64,000 bases of DNA from Primulina eburnea (GCF_022965805.1 NC_133103.1:31373635-31437634), one strand, 5' to 3'. Counted from the first letter of the stretch, positions 11,590 to 24,102 are shown. Program-made: numbers and translations. The notes: a model not told the origin generated them from the sequence alone.

Positions 11590-12032
11590 TCATCATGGAA
11601 AGACAATTTTGTATTATACATCGATGCTTCTAAGCTCGGTTTAAGCGCAGTATTGATGCAGCACGGTCGAGGTATAACATATGCCTCTTGATAGTTGAAA
11701 GTGTATGAGAAGAACTATCCGACTCATGTTCTCGAGTTAGCTGTCGTTGTCTTTACGTTGAAGATATAGAGACTTTATTTGTACGGCGAGAAATGTCATA
11801 TATTCACTGATCACAAGAGTCTCAAGTACTTCTTCACATAGAAAGACGGTGGTTGGAGTTAGTAAAAGAATACGATTGTGAAATTAGCTACCATCTAGGG
11901 AAAGCTAATGTTGTGGAAGATGCTTTGAGCAGGAAAGTAGTCGTCATAGCACATATATCAGCACATAGATCTTTTCAGTCAGAGATTCAGAGGTTTGGCC
12001 TAGAAGCTGATCCTAATGGCAGAGCTCCCAAG
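11590..12032 (+). pseudogene. Element C pol, RNase H fragment
   Basis: The frame reads FVLYIDASKLGLSAVLMQHG, then ASRQLKV-like sequence with two stops, [31 protein letters not shown], and after a short deletion [16 protein letters not shown] and KANVVEDALSRK. This is the chromovirus RNase H domain. The 5' side is truncated, with no RT upstream. Several stops look like CAG to TAG or CGA to TGA changes. The frame is cut at 12032 by copia element H and resumes at 22141 at the same point of the protein. Confidence 0.85.
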
Positions 12033-14085
12033 TGAAAGGGGATCGGTTACGGTGACCGGAAGCGCAACGAAAGTTCAAAAAATTTATTTTCATCAAGAAT
12101 TTTCGGTCACCACAAGAATGTGTAGCAAATACAATAAAAAACGCATTATGATATTCATAGGGTGTTTGAGAGATATACCTATCAATCTTTAAAAGATTGA
12201 TTGTGGCTCCAACTTTGTTGTTAAACAACAAAGCTCTTAAATGGCAAGAAGATCTACAAGCTTCCTCCTTCCTTCAAAAATTAGGCCCACCACTTGCTTG
12301 GTAAATCCCCTCTTAATTTGCACTAGAAAATCAAGAGGATTTTTCAAGGAGAAGATTATTTCTTCCTCAACACTTGAAAAAGAAAAGAGATAAAAACTTG
12401 AAGGAGAGAACAACTTGAATTTCGGCCATTGCTTGTGGGAGGGAAAAGTAAATGAGTTGTCTTGTTTTGTGAAAAAATAGAGACCGACTTTTGCATGCCA
12501 AGCCTTGGAGACACAAAAAGTTGTCTCCAACTCTTCACCTCCCATGCATGCATATATTATATGTTTTTTAAAAATTAAAAACCATGGACTAAATTTAATT
12601 ATCTCAAACATATTTGAGACTAATTAAACATTACTTGAATTTACTCAAGTCCACTAGTTAAATAATTTATTTAAATTGAGCTCCACAAGACTCAATATAA
12701 TTTAATTAATTCAACACTTGAATTAATTTAATTATTTGGACTCTACTAGGTCCACTAGTGTTTAATTAATTCAACACTTGAATTAATTTAATTTAGTCCA
12801 TAATAATGTTTATGAAAATCACAATTTTCAAATACATTATTCACTTGGCCAACTTTTAATTTAGGAACACATTCATAAATTAAAATTTACATTTCTCTCA
12901 TAGAAGACATACTTCTATTTTTCTTTACGCTTATAAACTCATTTATAAGCCGTTCAACACATTGAACTATTTTACTTCTCAACGGGATCTAGAAAGCAAG
13001 TACTTGTGTGGCCCTCAATGGTTCACTGATACAACTACCCGTGGGTTTACATCTCCATGTGATTCGGACTAAACATGTCCTTATATGAGCATACCCCAAT
13101 TGCTCCATTCTTTTTTATCAACTTCTTGATAATAAGAACGTCAGAACTCAGGTCTGATAGTACCCAACCAATCATGTTAAACGCCTAGCAGCATCGCTTA
13201 CATGATTCCCTAGGTATCAAATGATAGTGTCTGCAAGAACCATTCAATTATGGTTAGCGTACAGTACGGTCCCTTCAACTCATATATCCCGACCGATTCG
13301 ACAACCATTGGTATATCGAGAGTTGTCAATGAATCGATACTATGTGTCATGTCGTAGTTGCATCGATGGTGTAATCTATGAAATCCCTTTCATAATTACC
13401 ACCATACTCTGATCAGAGATTTCAAACTACATACACATGATAACACATAGGATATCCATACCCGTAGGTAAGCGGTGAATCCCCGACTACAATGCATCGA
13501 CTCCTATATGTTTCGACATAACACCCAACCTTGCCACCTGATGACCCCATGAGAGTCGGTAAACAAGTCAAAGTGAAAGGCTAGCATATAGAGTCTCAAT
13601 GTTGACTCGGGTCATAAGGACTAATGGTGTACAACCATAAACTAGGACGTTTTCACTCGATAAGTGAGAACCACTTGGAAAGTCCTTTATAGAGGGTTAT
13701 TCAGTGCACTCTACCAGGAGCACCTATATGCATGCTCGGACATCACAATGTCCCCTACTAAAGAAACATGGTACTCACATCGCAGATACTAGTCTCGAGC
13801 TCTAGCGGCCTATATCCTTCTTAGTGGCGGCTGAATTGACTAGGAACCGTTTAGAATATACATTATTACAAATATGAGTTTCATGATATTCATCATATGA
13901 GCATCTCATATTCTTTCTACTATTTGTATATTCAAGGGCTTTATCTATGCAACTAGCATGGGTATACAGATAAAGAAGTGCCAAAACAATAAATTCAAAT
14001 ATTATTATAATAAAGATTGTTTATACATAGAGTTTCATTGTGAACACTCGGCCAACACTTGACTCGACGTGCACCTACTCTAACA
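12033..14085 (-). repeat. 3' LTR of copia element H
   Basis: 2053 bp. On the plus strand it starts TGAAAGGGGATCGG and ends CTACTCTAACA. It differs from the 5' LTR by scattered substitutions and by about 50 bp near 12145-12195 that are missing from the other copy, so the insertion is older than that of P. Confidence 0.93.
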
Positions 14086-14096
14086 ATCTCCCACTT
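14086..14096 (-). other. Polypurine tract of copia element H
   Basis: The minus strand reads AAGTGGGAGAT directly before the 3' LTR start (TGTTAGAG), the normal site for plus-strand priming. Confidence 0.8.
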
Positions 14097-14099
14097 GCA

Positions 14100-14858
14100 C
14101 TAGAGCCAACTACCCATATGCTTTAAACCCATCGATTCGCGATGCTTCTTGAATAATGGTCCAGGTAAAGGCTTAGTTAGCGGATCAGCAACATTATCTG
14201 CGGAGCCGACTTTGTCAATCTTGACATCTCCTCTTTCCACGATCTCTCGGAGGATGTGGTACTTTCTCAGTATACGTTTGGACTTCTGATGAGACCTTGG
14301 CTCCTTCCCCTGAGCTATGGCTCCCGTGTTGTCACACATCACCGGGATAGGAGCAACTCCATTAGGAATGACGCCCAACTCTTGGACGAAATTTCTAATC
14401 CAAACAGCCTCCTTTGCTGCAGCCGATGCAGCAATGTATTCGGCCTCAGTGATGGAATCCGCAGTGCTGTCTTGCTTGGAACTCTTCCAATAGACAGCAC
14501 CACCATTGAGCATGAATACGAATCCAGAGGTTGACTTCGAGTCATCGATATCGCTTTGGAAGCTAGAGTCGGTATAGCCTTCCAATTTCAGTTCTCCACC
14601 CCCATAGACCAAGAACAACTTATTGGTCCTTCTCAAATACTTGAGGATGTCTTTCACAGCTTTCCAGTGTGGAAGACCAGGGTTATATTGATATCTACTC
14701 ACTACATTTAGTGCAAAAGCCACGTCAGGACGTGTAGATATCATCCCATACATGATGCTACCAATCGCAGATGCATAAGGAATGCTTGTCATCGCCGCTA
14801 TCTCTGCATCAGTCTTGGGAGACATAGACTTGGATAGGACACACCATGACACATTGGT
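14100..14858 (-). pseudogene. Copia element H RNase H and RT C-terminal part
   Basis: Minus-strand reading includes SIPYASAIGSIMYGMI, RPDVAFALNVVSRY, LEGYTDSSFQSDIDDSKSTS, ITEAEYIAASAAAKEAVW and ADPLTKPLPGPLFKKH, then MGLKHMGSWL and a stop. This is the standard Ty1/copia RT tail and RNase H, with the catalytic D (YTDSSF), E (TEAEY) and D (CDNTGA) retained. The reading frame itself is unbroken, but it is separated from the rest of RT by the solo LTR at 14859. Confidence 0.9.
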
Positions 14859-15894
14859 TGTGGGGACCCGAGCTCTAACTCTTTTCTTTGGGATTAAATG
14901 GATCATTAATATAAAAAGTGGGTCAAATTTTTGCTTTACAACATTACTTCTAATGTATGTATACAAGCACAAGTCTTATTTATATTACAACATACAAACA
15001 TATCTTGTTCTAGTACATTTGTCCAACTAGTGTTTAATACAATAAAGCAAATAAAAATAATCCAAGTCTACTAAAAACCACTAGTCCTCTGCTGCGCCCG
15101 TAGTCTCCACGCTATATCAATCTCGTCTCTGTCTCGACCCAGATCCTGCCCCACCTGTTGTTATGCACACATACAGACATAACAACAGCCGGAAACTCCG
15201 GTGAGAACAAATCCCAGTATAAACATGTATACATGCATATAATCAATCTAGACATGAAACATGCTATTATGAATGACATCTGAACCATGTTGGAATTCAA
15301 AAATATTCACATTACCTTGTAGCACTTGATGAGAGAAGCTCAAAACCGCAATCGGATTAAAGTTTGGGTATCTAAATCTTGTAAAATCACAATTTAAAGA
15401 ACCTAAGAACATGAAGTTTCCTCTCTCTGAAAGTATCGAATCCTGCTGAAATGAAGAAAGAATCGAAGCAAACTTATATATATCTTGCATGGTTACCAAC
15501 ACATGGCTCATCCTTTGACATACACGTCTCGCGCATATGCGCGACATCACCCGCGCATATGCGCGAGACCTACTGGTCTCGGCAATGTAATTCACAACAC
15601 CTCGCGCATATGCGCCATTCTTTTCGCGCATATGCGCCAAAGCTTCTGGAGGTGTCGCGCACATGCGCCACTTCATGCCGCGCATATGCGCCAATGCTAC
15701 TGGAATTGTCGTGCATATGCGCCACTTATCTTCGCGCATATGCGCCAACTATTCTGTCCTAATTTGAATATTTTCTCCTCTTGTCCATGTATTTCCTATT
15801 CTTATCTCAATTAACACTCCTCATTATATATATCATGCATACTCATATATTCCGAGTATTACGTCAATGAGAACTAATAATCTCGAGCCTTACA
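14859..15894 (-). mobile_element. Solo LTR of a Ty3/gypsy-type element (TTGGT duplication)
   Basis: 1036 bp, TGTGGGGACCCGAG to CTCGAGCCTTACA on the plus strand, flanked by TTGGT on both sides (14854-14858, 15895-15899). Ends and a central block (about 15140-15230, with the arms CCGGAAACTCCGG) match the LTRs of element P, so it is related to P but shorter. Read on the minus strand it has a palindrome array (15530-15750) followed by a TATA stretch at 15473-15483. No internal region remains, the signature of LTR-LTR recombination. Confidence 0.92.
15530..15750. repeat. Array of GCGCATATGCGC palindromes in the solo LTR
   Basis: Eight copies of CGCGCATATGCGC or close variants (one with CACATG, one with CGTGCATATG) are spaced about 20-50 bp apart with unrelated sequence between. 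The 12-bp core is a perfect palindrome. The array ends about 45 bp upstream of the TATA stretch on the minus strand. Confidence 0.9.
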
Positions 15895-17150
15895 TTGGTA
15901 GATGTCCTCTCTTGGACTCATCCATCGAGAACCGCTTCACGATGGTATCAATGTATGTGGACTGGGTGCGACCAAGCAATCTTTTTGATCTATCTCTATA
16001 GATCTGTATTCCTAATACAAAAGATGCTTCACCTAAGTCCTGTATCGAGAACTTACTTGCTAACCATATCTTAGTTCATTGCAACATTCCTACATCATTC
16101 CCAATGAGTAGAATGTCATCAACATACAACACCAGGAATGTCACAGCACTCCCACTGACCTTCTTATACACACAGGGTTCCTCACGATTCTTAGCAAAAC
16201 CAAACTCTTTGATTGTACTATCGAATCTGAGGTTCCAACTCCTAGATGCCTACTTTAGACCATAAATAGATCTCTGAAGTTTGCATACCATATGCTCACT
16301 TCCGACATATGTGAACCCATCAGGTTGAGACATGTAAATCTCTTCCTTAATATCCCCATTAAGAAAGGCTGTCTTGACATCCATCTGCCCTATCTCATAG
16401 TCATACCATGCAGCTATGGCTAGCAAAATCCTTATGGACTTGAACATTGCGACTGGGGAAAAGTTTCCTCAAAGTCAACTCCTTGCCTTTGAGTACATCC
16501 TTTTGCCGTCAATCGCGCCTTGAAGGTCAATACCTTCCCATCCGCCCCAAGTTTCCTCTTGTAAATCCATTTACACCCTATGGGAACAATTCCCTCAGGT
16601 GGATCCACGAGATTTTACACTTGGTTCGAATACATGGAATTCATCTCAGATTCCATTGCTTCAAGCCACTTGGATGAATCAGCATCAGATAATGCTTCCT
16701 TGAAGGTCCTTGGATCACATCCATGGTTAGGCTCATCTTGGCCCTCTTCAAGAAGCAGACCATACCTCATAGGTGATCTCGAGACTCTCTCGGATCTTCT
16801 AGGAGCTTATATCTCCTCTCTTGGCTCTTCGGGTGTGGGTTCTACAATTGTGGGTGTCTCTCGAACCTCTTCGAGTTCAATCATCTCGTCTTTTCTATCC
16901 AATAGTAATTCTTTTTCCAAAAAGGTTGCATTCCTAGAAACAAACACCTTTGTTTCTTGGGGATGATAGAAATGATATCCAACCGAATTCTTTGGATATC
17001 CCACAAAGTAACATAAAATGGATCAACTATCCAATTTATCTTCCACTACCTGCTTCACATAAGCAGGGCTCCCCATATTCTAAGATAAGAATATTTGGGA
17101 GGCTTACCCATCCATATTTCATATGGTGTCTGCCTTTGAATGGACTTTTA
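15895..17150 (-). pseudogene. Copia element H reverse transcriptase
   Basis: After residual integrase C-terminal sequence (YFVGYPKNSVGYHFYHP) and a hydrophilic linker, the RT reads WLEAMESEMNSMYSN, GCKWIYKRKLG, KARLTAKGYTQRQGVDFEET, MDVKTAFLNGDIKEEIYMSQ, SIYGLK and the active-site motif LVLYVDDILLIGNDV near 16090-16125. Stops interrupt the frame at several points (for example after NSMYSNQV, after SIYGLK and after NDVGMLQ). The YVDD active site is intact. It continues beyond the solo LTR at 14858. Confidence 0.9.
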
Positions 17151-17535
17151 ATGGAATATCCTTCAATTTTAAGTTATAGAGATCGTTTTCAAGTTCACCA
17201 GTACCAATCAAACATTCATTCATGTAAATGTTGCAAAAACCTTTGCAAAATAAACAAGAATATCCATTTTTATCATCATAGAAATGGAAACAATGTTTTT
17301 CACAAAATTAGGTACAAACAAAACATCTCATAAAATTAACTTAAAACTATTGTTCAACAGCAAGTAAATATCTCCTATGGCCTTGGCAGCAACTCTTGCT
17401 CCATTGCCCACCCTCAAGAAGGTCTCACCTTCCCTAAGCCTCCTACTTCTTCCCATCACCTATAACTCATTACAGAGATGTGAGCCACAACCGGTATCCA
17501 ATACCCAAGAAGTAGAGTTAATTGAAATGTTTACT
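17151..17535 (-). pseudogene. Copia element H protease and integrase remnant
   Basis: Minus-strand reading gives STSWVLDTGCGSHLCNEL, the copia protease active site (DTG), a stop, then GETFLRVGNGARVAAKAIG and FVPNFVKNIVSIS. Only the start of the pre-integrase region follows; the frame then jumps to sequence equivalent to the integrase C-terminal side (PYEIW-like, about 17100-17140). The HHCC zinc region and the DDE catalytic core are absent, so the copy could not integrate by its own enzyme unless the deletion came after insertion. Confidence 0.8.
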
Positions 17536-18402
17536 TCAATATAGAACATACCAGTTTCCAGAACTCTTCTGGGCCAGATATTCCTTGTAATTTCGCCTCC
17601 AATGTCCAGGCTTCTTGCAGTGATGACAAACATCACTAGTCTTGTCAGCCTTAACTGGTCTGGCTACCTCAATGGGATTCGGAGATTGCCTCATCAAGGG
17701 CACGTTCTTCTTGGGACGTTTGAAAGAACGATTCTTTCCATTCCCATGTGGATCAATCTTCGTACCAGATGAAGAACCCATATAAAGAACCAACTTCTCT
17801 TTCTTGATGGTTGATTCAAACGTAACAAGCATATTCACAAACTCCTCAAGGGTCGGCTCCATCTTGTTCATGTTGAAGTTCACCACAAAAAGATCAAATG
17901 AGCTAGGCAATGATAACAGCAACACGTCGGTGGTCAACTCCGAAGGAAAGATCGGATCCATGCCAACGAGCTTGTCCACGAGCCCAATCAAATTCAGGCC
18001 ATGCTCATGGACCGAGGCCCCATCTCGCATGTGCAAAGTGATCAGCTCCTAGACGGTAGCATGCCTAAGAGGCCGTGTTTGCTCACCAAAGAGATCCTTG
18101 AGATGCAAATGAATGTCAGCAGCACTCTTTTCATCCTCAAAACGCCTCTGCAGCTCATAATTCATAGAAGTTAGCATATAACACCTGGCTATCAAGTCAT
18201 GATCACACCATTCCTTGTAAGCCTGCAATTCCTCAGGAGTGCAGTCAGTCGGAGCCTCAACAGAGGGCAACTCAGTCAATGTATATGCTACCCTTTCCGA
18301 ATTCAAGACGATTTTCAGGTTTCTTAGCCAAGTGAGGTAATTAGGTCCAGTTAATATGTGTTTGTCGAGTATTACGAATATCGGATTGCGAATCGAAGAC
18401 AT
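17536..18402 (-). pseudogene. Copia element H gag
   Basis: The start MSSIRNPIFVILDKH is at 18402. The capsid part reads LTGPNYLTWLRNLKIVLNSE and QRRFEDEKSAADIHLHLKDL (UBN2-like copia gag). A stop lies at about 18049-18051, after which the frame continues with LITLHMRDGASVHEHGLNL and ELTTDVLLLSLPSSFD. The zinc knuckle is CHHCKKPGHWRRNY: the last metal-binding cysteine is tyrosine, probably a G-to-A change. Confidence 0.88.
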
Positions 18403-20128
18403 TGTCAATTTGTACTGAAAAGTAAAAACAGATAAATGTTGATGACTATTTTAAAATATTTAGTAAGATATGATGTTTGGACTTTTACTTCATAAATATT
18501 TGCTCCCACTGTTTTGACATCTTTCACTACCCTCTAGTGAAAACGGGAAACTCCTTTCCTCAGTAGGTACGTAAGGTCCAATTAGCGAATTATGATCCCG
18601 AATAATATCAGCCAATCATAATTCCTAAAAGGTAGTTTCCAATTGCATCACAATGCAACCCTCTACGTAAACTTTTGTCTCACGTTTGATTAGGACCCAA
18701 TAATATGACATCGTTCATCTTCACGTGTCAAGCCTTACCCATCGAAGTTGAACGTTAATGGACGGTCGCCATGAGTTCCCTCAATAATATGAGCCGAAAT
18801 CATGGGAGTTCCAAGTAGTTCACATCACCATGTCAATGGATGTCACAGCTTTCTGGCACCCAGGGCCCCCCCCCCCCCCAATAATAAGAGCCGAGCCCCG
18901 AGTACGGGTAGCGTTCATCATGCACCCATTGTCGATGAAAGACATGGAAATTATTAACAAATTTATAATTCCCCTTTTCAGGGTTGATATTAATTTTGAA
19001 TCTTATTCAAAATGAGGGTTTTTAATTTTGAAAGGTCTCATCATTAATTTTATTTAAAAGCTCGCCATGTTTCATCGTATGTTTGCCGGATTCATGCAAC
19101 TTTGTTATTATCATAATAATAACGCACATACTCATTATTTATAACATATCATGCATATATTATAAACAGTAAACAAAACAAGGATGATCAATCGCCCCAA
19201 AACTAATGGCCCGTGTGAGCTAAACACGGGCCTAGGTCCAATACTAGGGAAATGCATGGGATGCAAATGCAACTATTACATTAGCTTCCAATATTTACAT
19301 GTCTTCGATCTTCATAATCATCATGGCCACCATCGTCCAATCTTGATCATCCACTATACTAATATTTACAAATAAATATCCATGGCAAATAGGGATACAT
19401 CTCATGGGATGAGAACGGACCATAAACCAAGCCCACTTTATAAATTGATAATTATTACAATCATTCAACACAAATATCCTAGCATACACCTAGCAAATTG
19501 GACTTGGGCTTTTGATCATCCTTCATGCATAATATCACATATCATACACCATCAATTAATTATCACAATAATTAATTGATCCAATATTATATATCTTGAT
19601 CCAATCACTAACCGCCACGATTATAAACTAAATTAACAAAGTATACAAACACCTTTGTCTACTTTCAAATTAATTTATTTATAACCGAATTTCTTGTAAA
19701 TCACAATTTACTATAAATAATTAAAGTCCAACTTCAATTATTTATTTTATGAGAAAAATTTGCAACTTTTGTAATTTTAAACTTAAGGGCCCAAAAATAT
19801 TTTGGCCCATTTAAAATTCACAAATATGTTAGCCATCCAATGGCCCAACAACTCAAGGTCCATGACACTTTGATATTCCAAAACACTTTTGGAAACCCTA
19901 GTCGTCATCGCCGTCGCCGGATTCCGGCAATTTTTTTTTTAATTTTCAATGGAGCAGTTCGGGCAGCCCCTCGGGCTGCCATAGCTGCCCGAAATGGGCA
20001 GCCCCTCGGGCAACCCGAGCTACCCGAAACGGGCAGCAACATGCTGCCCGAAATTCCCCACAATAAGCCTCGGTTTTTTGGTTGCAAAAATACACAAAGC
20101 TCTGGAATGGCAAGAAATCGTAAACTTA
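18403..20128 (-). other. Long untranslated leader of copia element H
   Basis: About 1.7 kb between the primer-binding site and gag with no supported coding sequence. It holds a C run near 18867-18880 and, nearest the primer-binding site, a GC-rich inverted-repeat cluster at 19950-20055. Otherwise the tract is AT-rich. Confidence 0.6.
19950..20055. repeat. GGGCAGC/GCTGCCC inverted-repeat cluster in the leader of H
   Basis: GGGCAGC and its complement GCTGCCC, with CTCGGGC and GCCCGAA variants, recur in both orientations within about 100 bp, so several mutually exclusive GC-rich hairpins are possible in the element RNA just downstream of the primer-binding site. Confidence 0.75.
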
Positions 20129-20140
20129 GCTCGGATACCA
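20129..20140 (-). other. Primer-binding site of copia element H
   Basis: The minus strand reads TGGTATCCGAGC, one mismatch from the initiator methionine tRNA complement, two bases inside the 5' LTR edge. Confidence 0.75.
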
Positions 20141-20142
20141 CT

Positions 20143-22140
20143 TGAAAGGGGATCGGTTACGTTGACCGGAAGCGCAACGAAAGTTCAAAAAATTTATTTT
20201 CATCAAGAATTTTTGGTCACCACAAGAATGTGTAGCAAATACAATAAAAAACGCATGATTGTGGATCCAACTTTGTTGTTAAACAACAAAGCTCTTGAAT
20301 GGCAAGAAGATCTACAAGCTTCCTCCTTCGTTCAAAAATTAGGTCCACCACTTGCTTGGTAAATCCCCTCTTAATTTGCACTAGAAAATCAAGAGGATTT
20401 TTCAAGGAGAAGATTATTTCTTCCTCAACACTTGAAAAAGAAAAGAGATAAAAACTTGAAGGAGAGAACAACTTGAATTTCGGCCATTGCTTGTGGGAGG
20501 GAAAAGTAAATGAGTTGTCTTGTTTTGTGAAAAAATAGAGACCGACTTTTGCATGCCAAGCCTTGGAGCCACAAAAAGTTGTCTCCAACTCTTCACCTCC
20601 CATGCATGCATATATTATATGTTTTTTAAAAATTAAAAACCATGGACTAAATTTAATTATCTCAAACATATTTGAGACTAATTAAACATTACTTGAATTT
20701 ACTCAAGTCCACTAGTTAAATAATTTATTTAAATTGAGCTCCACAAGACTCAATATAATTTAATTAATTCAACACTTGAATTAATTTAATTATTTGGACT
20801 CTACTAGGTCCACTAGTGTTTAATTAATTCAACACTTGAATTAATTTAATTTAGTCCATAATAATGTTTATGAAAATCACAATTTTCAAATACATTATTC
20901 ACTTGGCCAACTTTTAATTTAGGAACACATTCATAAATTAAAATTTACATTTCTCTCATAGAATTCATAATTCTATTTTTCTTTACGCTTATAAACTCTT
21001 TTTAAGCCGTTCAACACATTGAACTATTTTACTTCTCAACGGGATCTAGAAAGCAAGTACTTGTGTGGCCCTCAATGGTTCACTGATACAACTACCCGTG
21101 GGTTTACATCTCCATGTGATTCGGACTAAACATGTCCTTATATGAGCATACCCCAATTGCTCCATTCTTATTTATCAACTTCTTGATAATAAGAACGTCA
21201 AAACTCAGGTCTGATAGTACCCAACCAATCATGTTAAACGCCTAGCAGCATCGCTTACATGATTCCCTAGGTATCAAATGATAGTGCCTGCAAGAACCAT
21301 TCAATTATGGTTAGCGTACAGTACGGTCCCTTCAACTCATATATCCCGACCGATTCGACAACCATTGGTATATCGAGAGTTGTCAATGAATCGATACTAT
21401 GTGTCATGTCGTAGTTGCATCGATGGTGTAATCTATGAAACCCCTTTCATAATTACCACCATACTCTGATCAGAGATTTCAAACTACATACACATGATAA
21501 CACATAGGATATCCATACCCGTAGGTAAGCGGTGAATCCCCGACTACAATGCATCGACTCCTATATGTTTCGACATAACACCCAACCTTGCCACCTGATG
21601 ACCCCATGAGAGTCGGTAAACAAGCCAAAGTGAAACGCTAGCATATAGAGTCTCAATGTTGTCTCGGGTCATAAGGACTAATGGTATACAACCATAAACT
21701 AGGACGTTTCCAATCGATAAGTGAGAACCACTTGAAAAGTCCTTTATAGAGGGTTGTTCAGTGCACACTACCAGGAGCACCTATCTGCATGCTTGGACAT
21801 CACAATGTCCCCTACCAAAGAAACATGGTACACACATCGCAGATACTAGTCTCGAGCTCTAGCGTCCTATATCCTTCTTAGTGGCGGCTGAATCGACTAG
21901 GAACCGTTTAGAATATACAGTATTACAAATATGAGTTTCATGATACTCATCATATGAGCATCTCATACTTTCTACTATTTGTATATTCAAGGGCTTTATC
22001 TATGCAACTAGCATGGGTATACAGATAAAGAAGTGCCAAAAAAATAAATTCAAATATTATTAAAATAAAGATTGTTTATACATAGAGTTTCATTGTGAAC
22101 ACTCGGCCAACACTTGGCTCGACATGCACCTACTCTAACA
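20143..22140 (-). repeat. 5' LTR of copia element H
   Basis: 1998 bp, same termini as the 3' LTR. It lacks about 50 bp near 20255 that the 3' LTR keeps, and carries a run of point differences. Confidence 0.93.
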
Positions 22141-22145
22141 CCAAG

Positions 22146-23556
22146 TTGTCTAATCTGGCAGTCCAGTCTTCTTTCCTAGACCGAATCTTTAGAGGTCAGC
22201 CTTCAGATGAGCATTTACAGAAATGGAGACTGAAGGATGAAGCCAAGGACAATGTACTCTACAATAGTATTGTGAGGTACAAAGAAAAGATGTGGGTGCC
22301 TAGTGTTGATTCGATCAGAGGGGATATTTTGACAGAGGCATATACGTCTCCGTATTCCATCCATCCAGGGGGTACCAAGATGTACAAGGACTTACAGATG
22401 CTGTATTGGTGGCTAGGGATGAAGCGGGACATTCGCCGATTTGTATCTGAATGCCTCAATTGTCAGCAACTGTAAGCAGAGCATTAGAGATCAGTAGGGA
22501 TGCATAAACCGCTCCCTATTCACGACTGGAAATAGGAGAATATCGACATGGATTTCGTTGTTTGATTGCTGAGGTTATTCAGAGGGTCTAATGTCATTTG
22601 AGTTATAGTGGATCGACTTACTAAATTGGCACACTTCTTACCAGTGAAGACGACTTTCTCCATGACTCAGTATACAGCGCTCTATATCCGGAATATAGCC
22701 CAATTGCACGGGATCCCAGTTTCTATTTTGTCTGACAGGGACCCGAGATTCACATCGTCCTTTTGGAAGAGTTTACATGCAGCTATTGAGAAGAAGTTGC
22801 TATTTAGTACGGCATTACACCCTCAGACAGATGGCCAGTCTGAGCGAGTGATTTAGATATTTGAAGATTTGTTACGAGCATGTGTGATCGATTTCCATGG
22901 TAATTGGGAATCGAAACTACCCCTAGTGGAGTTTACCTACAAAAAGAGTTTTCAATCATCTATAGGTATGGCTCCCTACGAAGAATTATATGGAAGGAAG
23001 TTCAGATTGCAGATTCATTGGGATGAAGTCGGTGAGAGATCGGAAATTGGCCCAGAGATTTTTCACCAGAATGCAGACTTAGCGGTCAAGATCCGAGAAA
23101 GGATGAAAACCACCAGAGTCGCCAAAAGAGCTATGCTGACAAGAGAAAAAAAGATTTCAAATTTGCCGTAGGAGACAACGTATTCGTGAAGATAGCACCT
23201 AAGTCCGAGATTCATTGGGCCATTCAAAATTCTTGACAGAGTTGGGACACTTGCTTATTGTCTAGCTCTACCGTCGAATCTGGCCGGAGTACACAATGTG
23301 TTCCACGTTTCGATGCCGAGGAAGTATATGGCAAATCCTTCGCATTTTTTGAGTTATGAGCCATTGCAGATGGCTCCAGATCTGTCATATGAAGAAAGAC
23401 CTGTACGAATTCTAGATAGACAAGAGCAAAGACTTCGAAACAAAGTGACCAAGTTAGTCAAAGTACGTGGCTGAATCAATCAGTGGAGGAGGCCACTTGG
23501 GAGGCCGAAGCAGATATGAGAAGTCTCTATCAGGAGTTGTTTGGTAAGATTTAATT
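22146..23556 (+). pseudogene. Element C pol, integrase and chromodomain
   Basis: This continues the frame cut at 12032. The integrase zinc region reads EAYTSPYSIHPGG and FVSECLNCQQL; the catalytic core has [20 protein letters not shown] and TDGQSERVI, so the D, D, E residues remain. A C-terminal chromodomain region follows (GVHNVFHVSMPRKYMANPSH, ILDRQEQRLRNKVTKLVKV). Stops occur at about 22473, 22532, 22564 and 22854 among others, and a stretch is frameshifted or deleted near 23165-23205. Confidence 0.88.
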
Positions 23557-23590
23557 TCGAGGACTAAATTTATTTAACTGAGGGAGTAAT

Positions 23591-24102
23591 TTTAGAACTC
23601 AAAATCAGTACACGTAAACCTATGCATTTATTAAATTGTTAAATTATTTATTTAATTTTAAAATAATTTTAACGATGCATGATTTATGATTTGAATTATA
23701 TTAAATTATTACATGTTTATTTGAAGCACGTTAAAATATTTTCTTGAGTTTTATGTTTCAGGCGAATATTCAACGTGGGATCTGGAAAAGAGACCAGTAA
23801 TAATTTAGACTATTTATGAATAATGTGGTTTTTTATTTGTAAGATTTTAAGCTTTTCAAAAATACTAATTTGAATCGTTGGGGATTTTAGATTTTGAAAA
23901 TTTGACATATGTGTATTTTATTATAAATATGGGTTCTAGTAAAGTTATTGGTGGATTAATAGTATTGGATTAGTATTTTAATTAACCTGTTAATTGGTTA
24001 TTATATATTTTTGTTAGTCTAATTAAGCTCCTAATTAACTCCCTAATCACCACATATATTTACTCACACGTTACAACACACACACACACACACACTCATC
24101 GG

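Larger units (their letters stand above)
12033..22140 (-). mobile_element. Complete Ty1/copia element H with target duplication
   Basis: Both ends are flanked by CCAAG (12028-12032 and 22141-22145). LTRs are 12033-14085 and 20143-22140, with primer-binding site and polypurine tract at the expected places. Internal order on the minus strand is a 1.7-kb leader, gag, protease, integrase remnant, RT, RNase H: the copia order. A solo LTR (14859-15894) interrupts the polymerase. Most of the integrase core is missing and gag, protease and RT carry stops, so this copy is dead. Confidence 0.93.

Noticed and set aside
12237..12611. Open frame of 124 codons, repeated at 20217-20669
   Set aside because: It lies inside both LTRs of copia H and has no domain; duplicated only because the LTRs are duplicated.
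15530..15750. CRISPR-like array
   Set aside because: The units are 12-14 bp palindromes with spacers of uneven length, inside a plant LTR bounded by a target duplication, with no cas genes. It is a repeat array in an LTR.
15248..15814. Overlapping open frames with repeated HMR and RAYA words
   Set aside because: They are translations of the GCGCATATGCGC palindrome array, not a protein gene.
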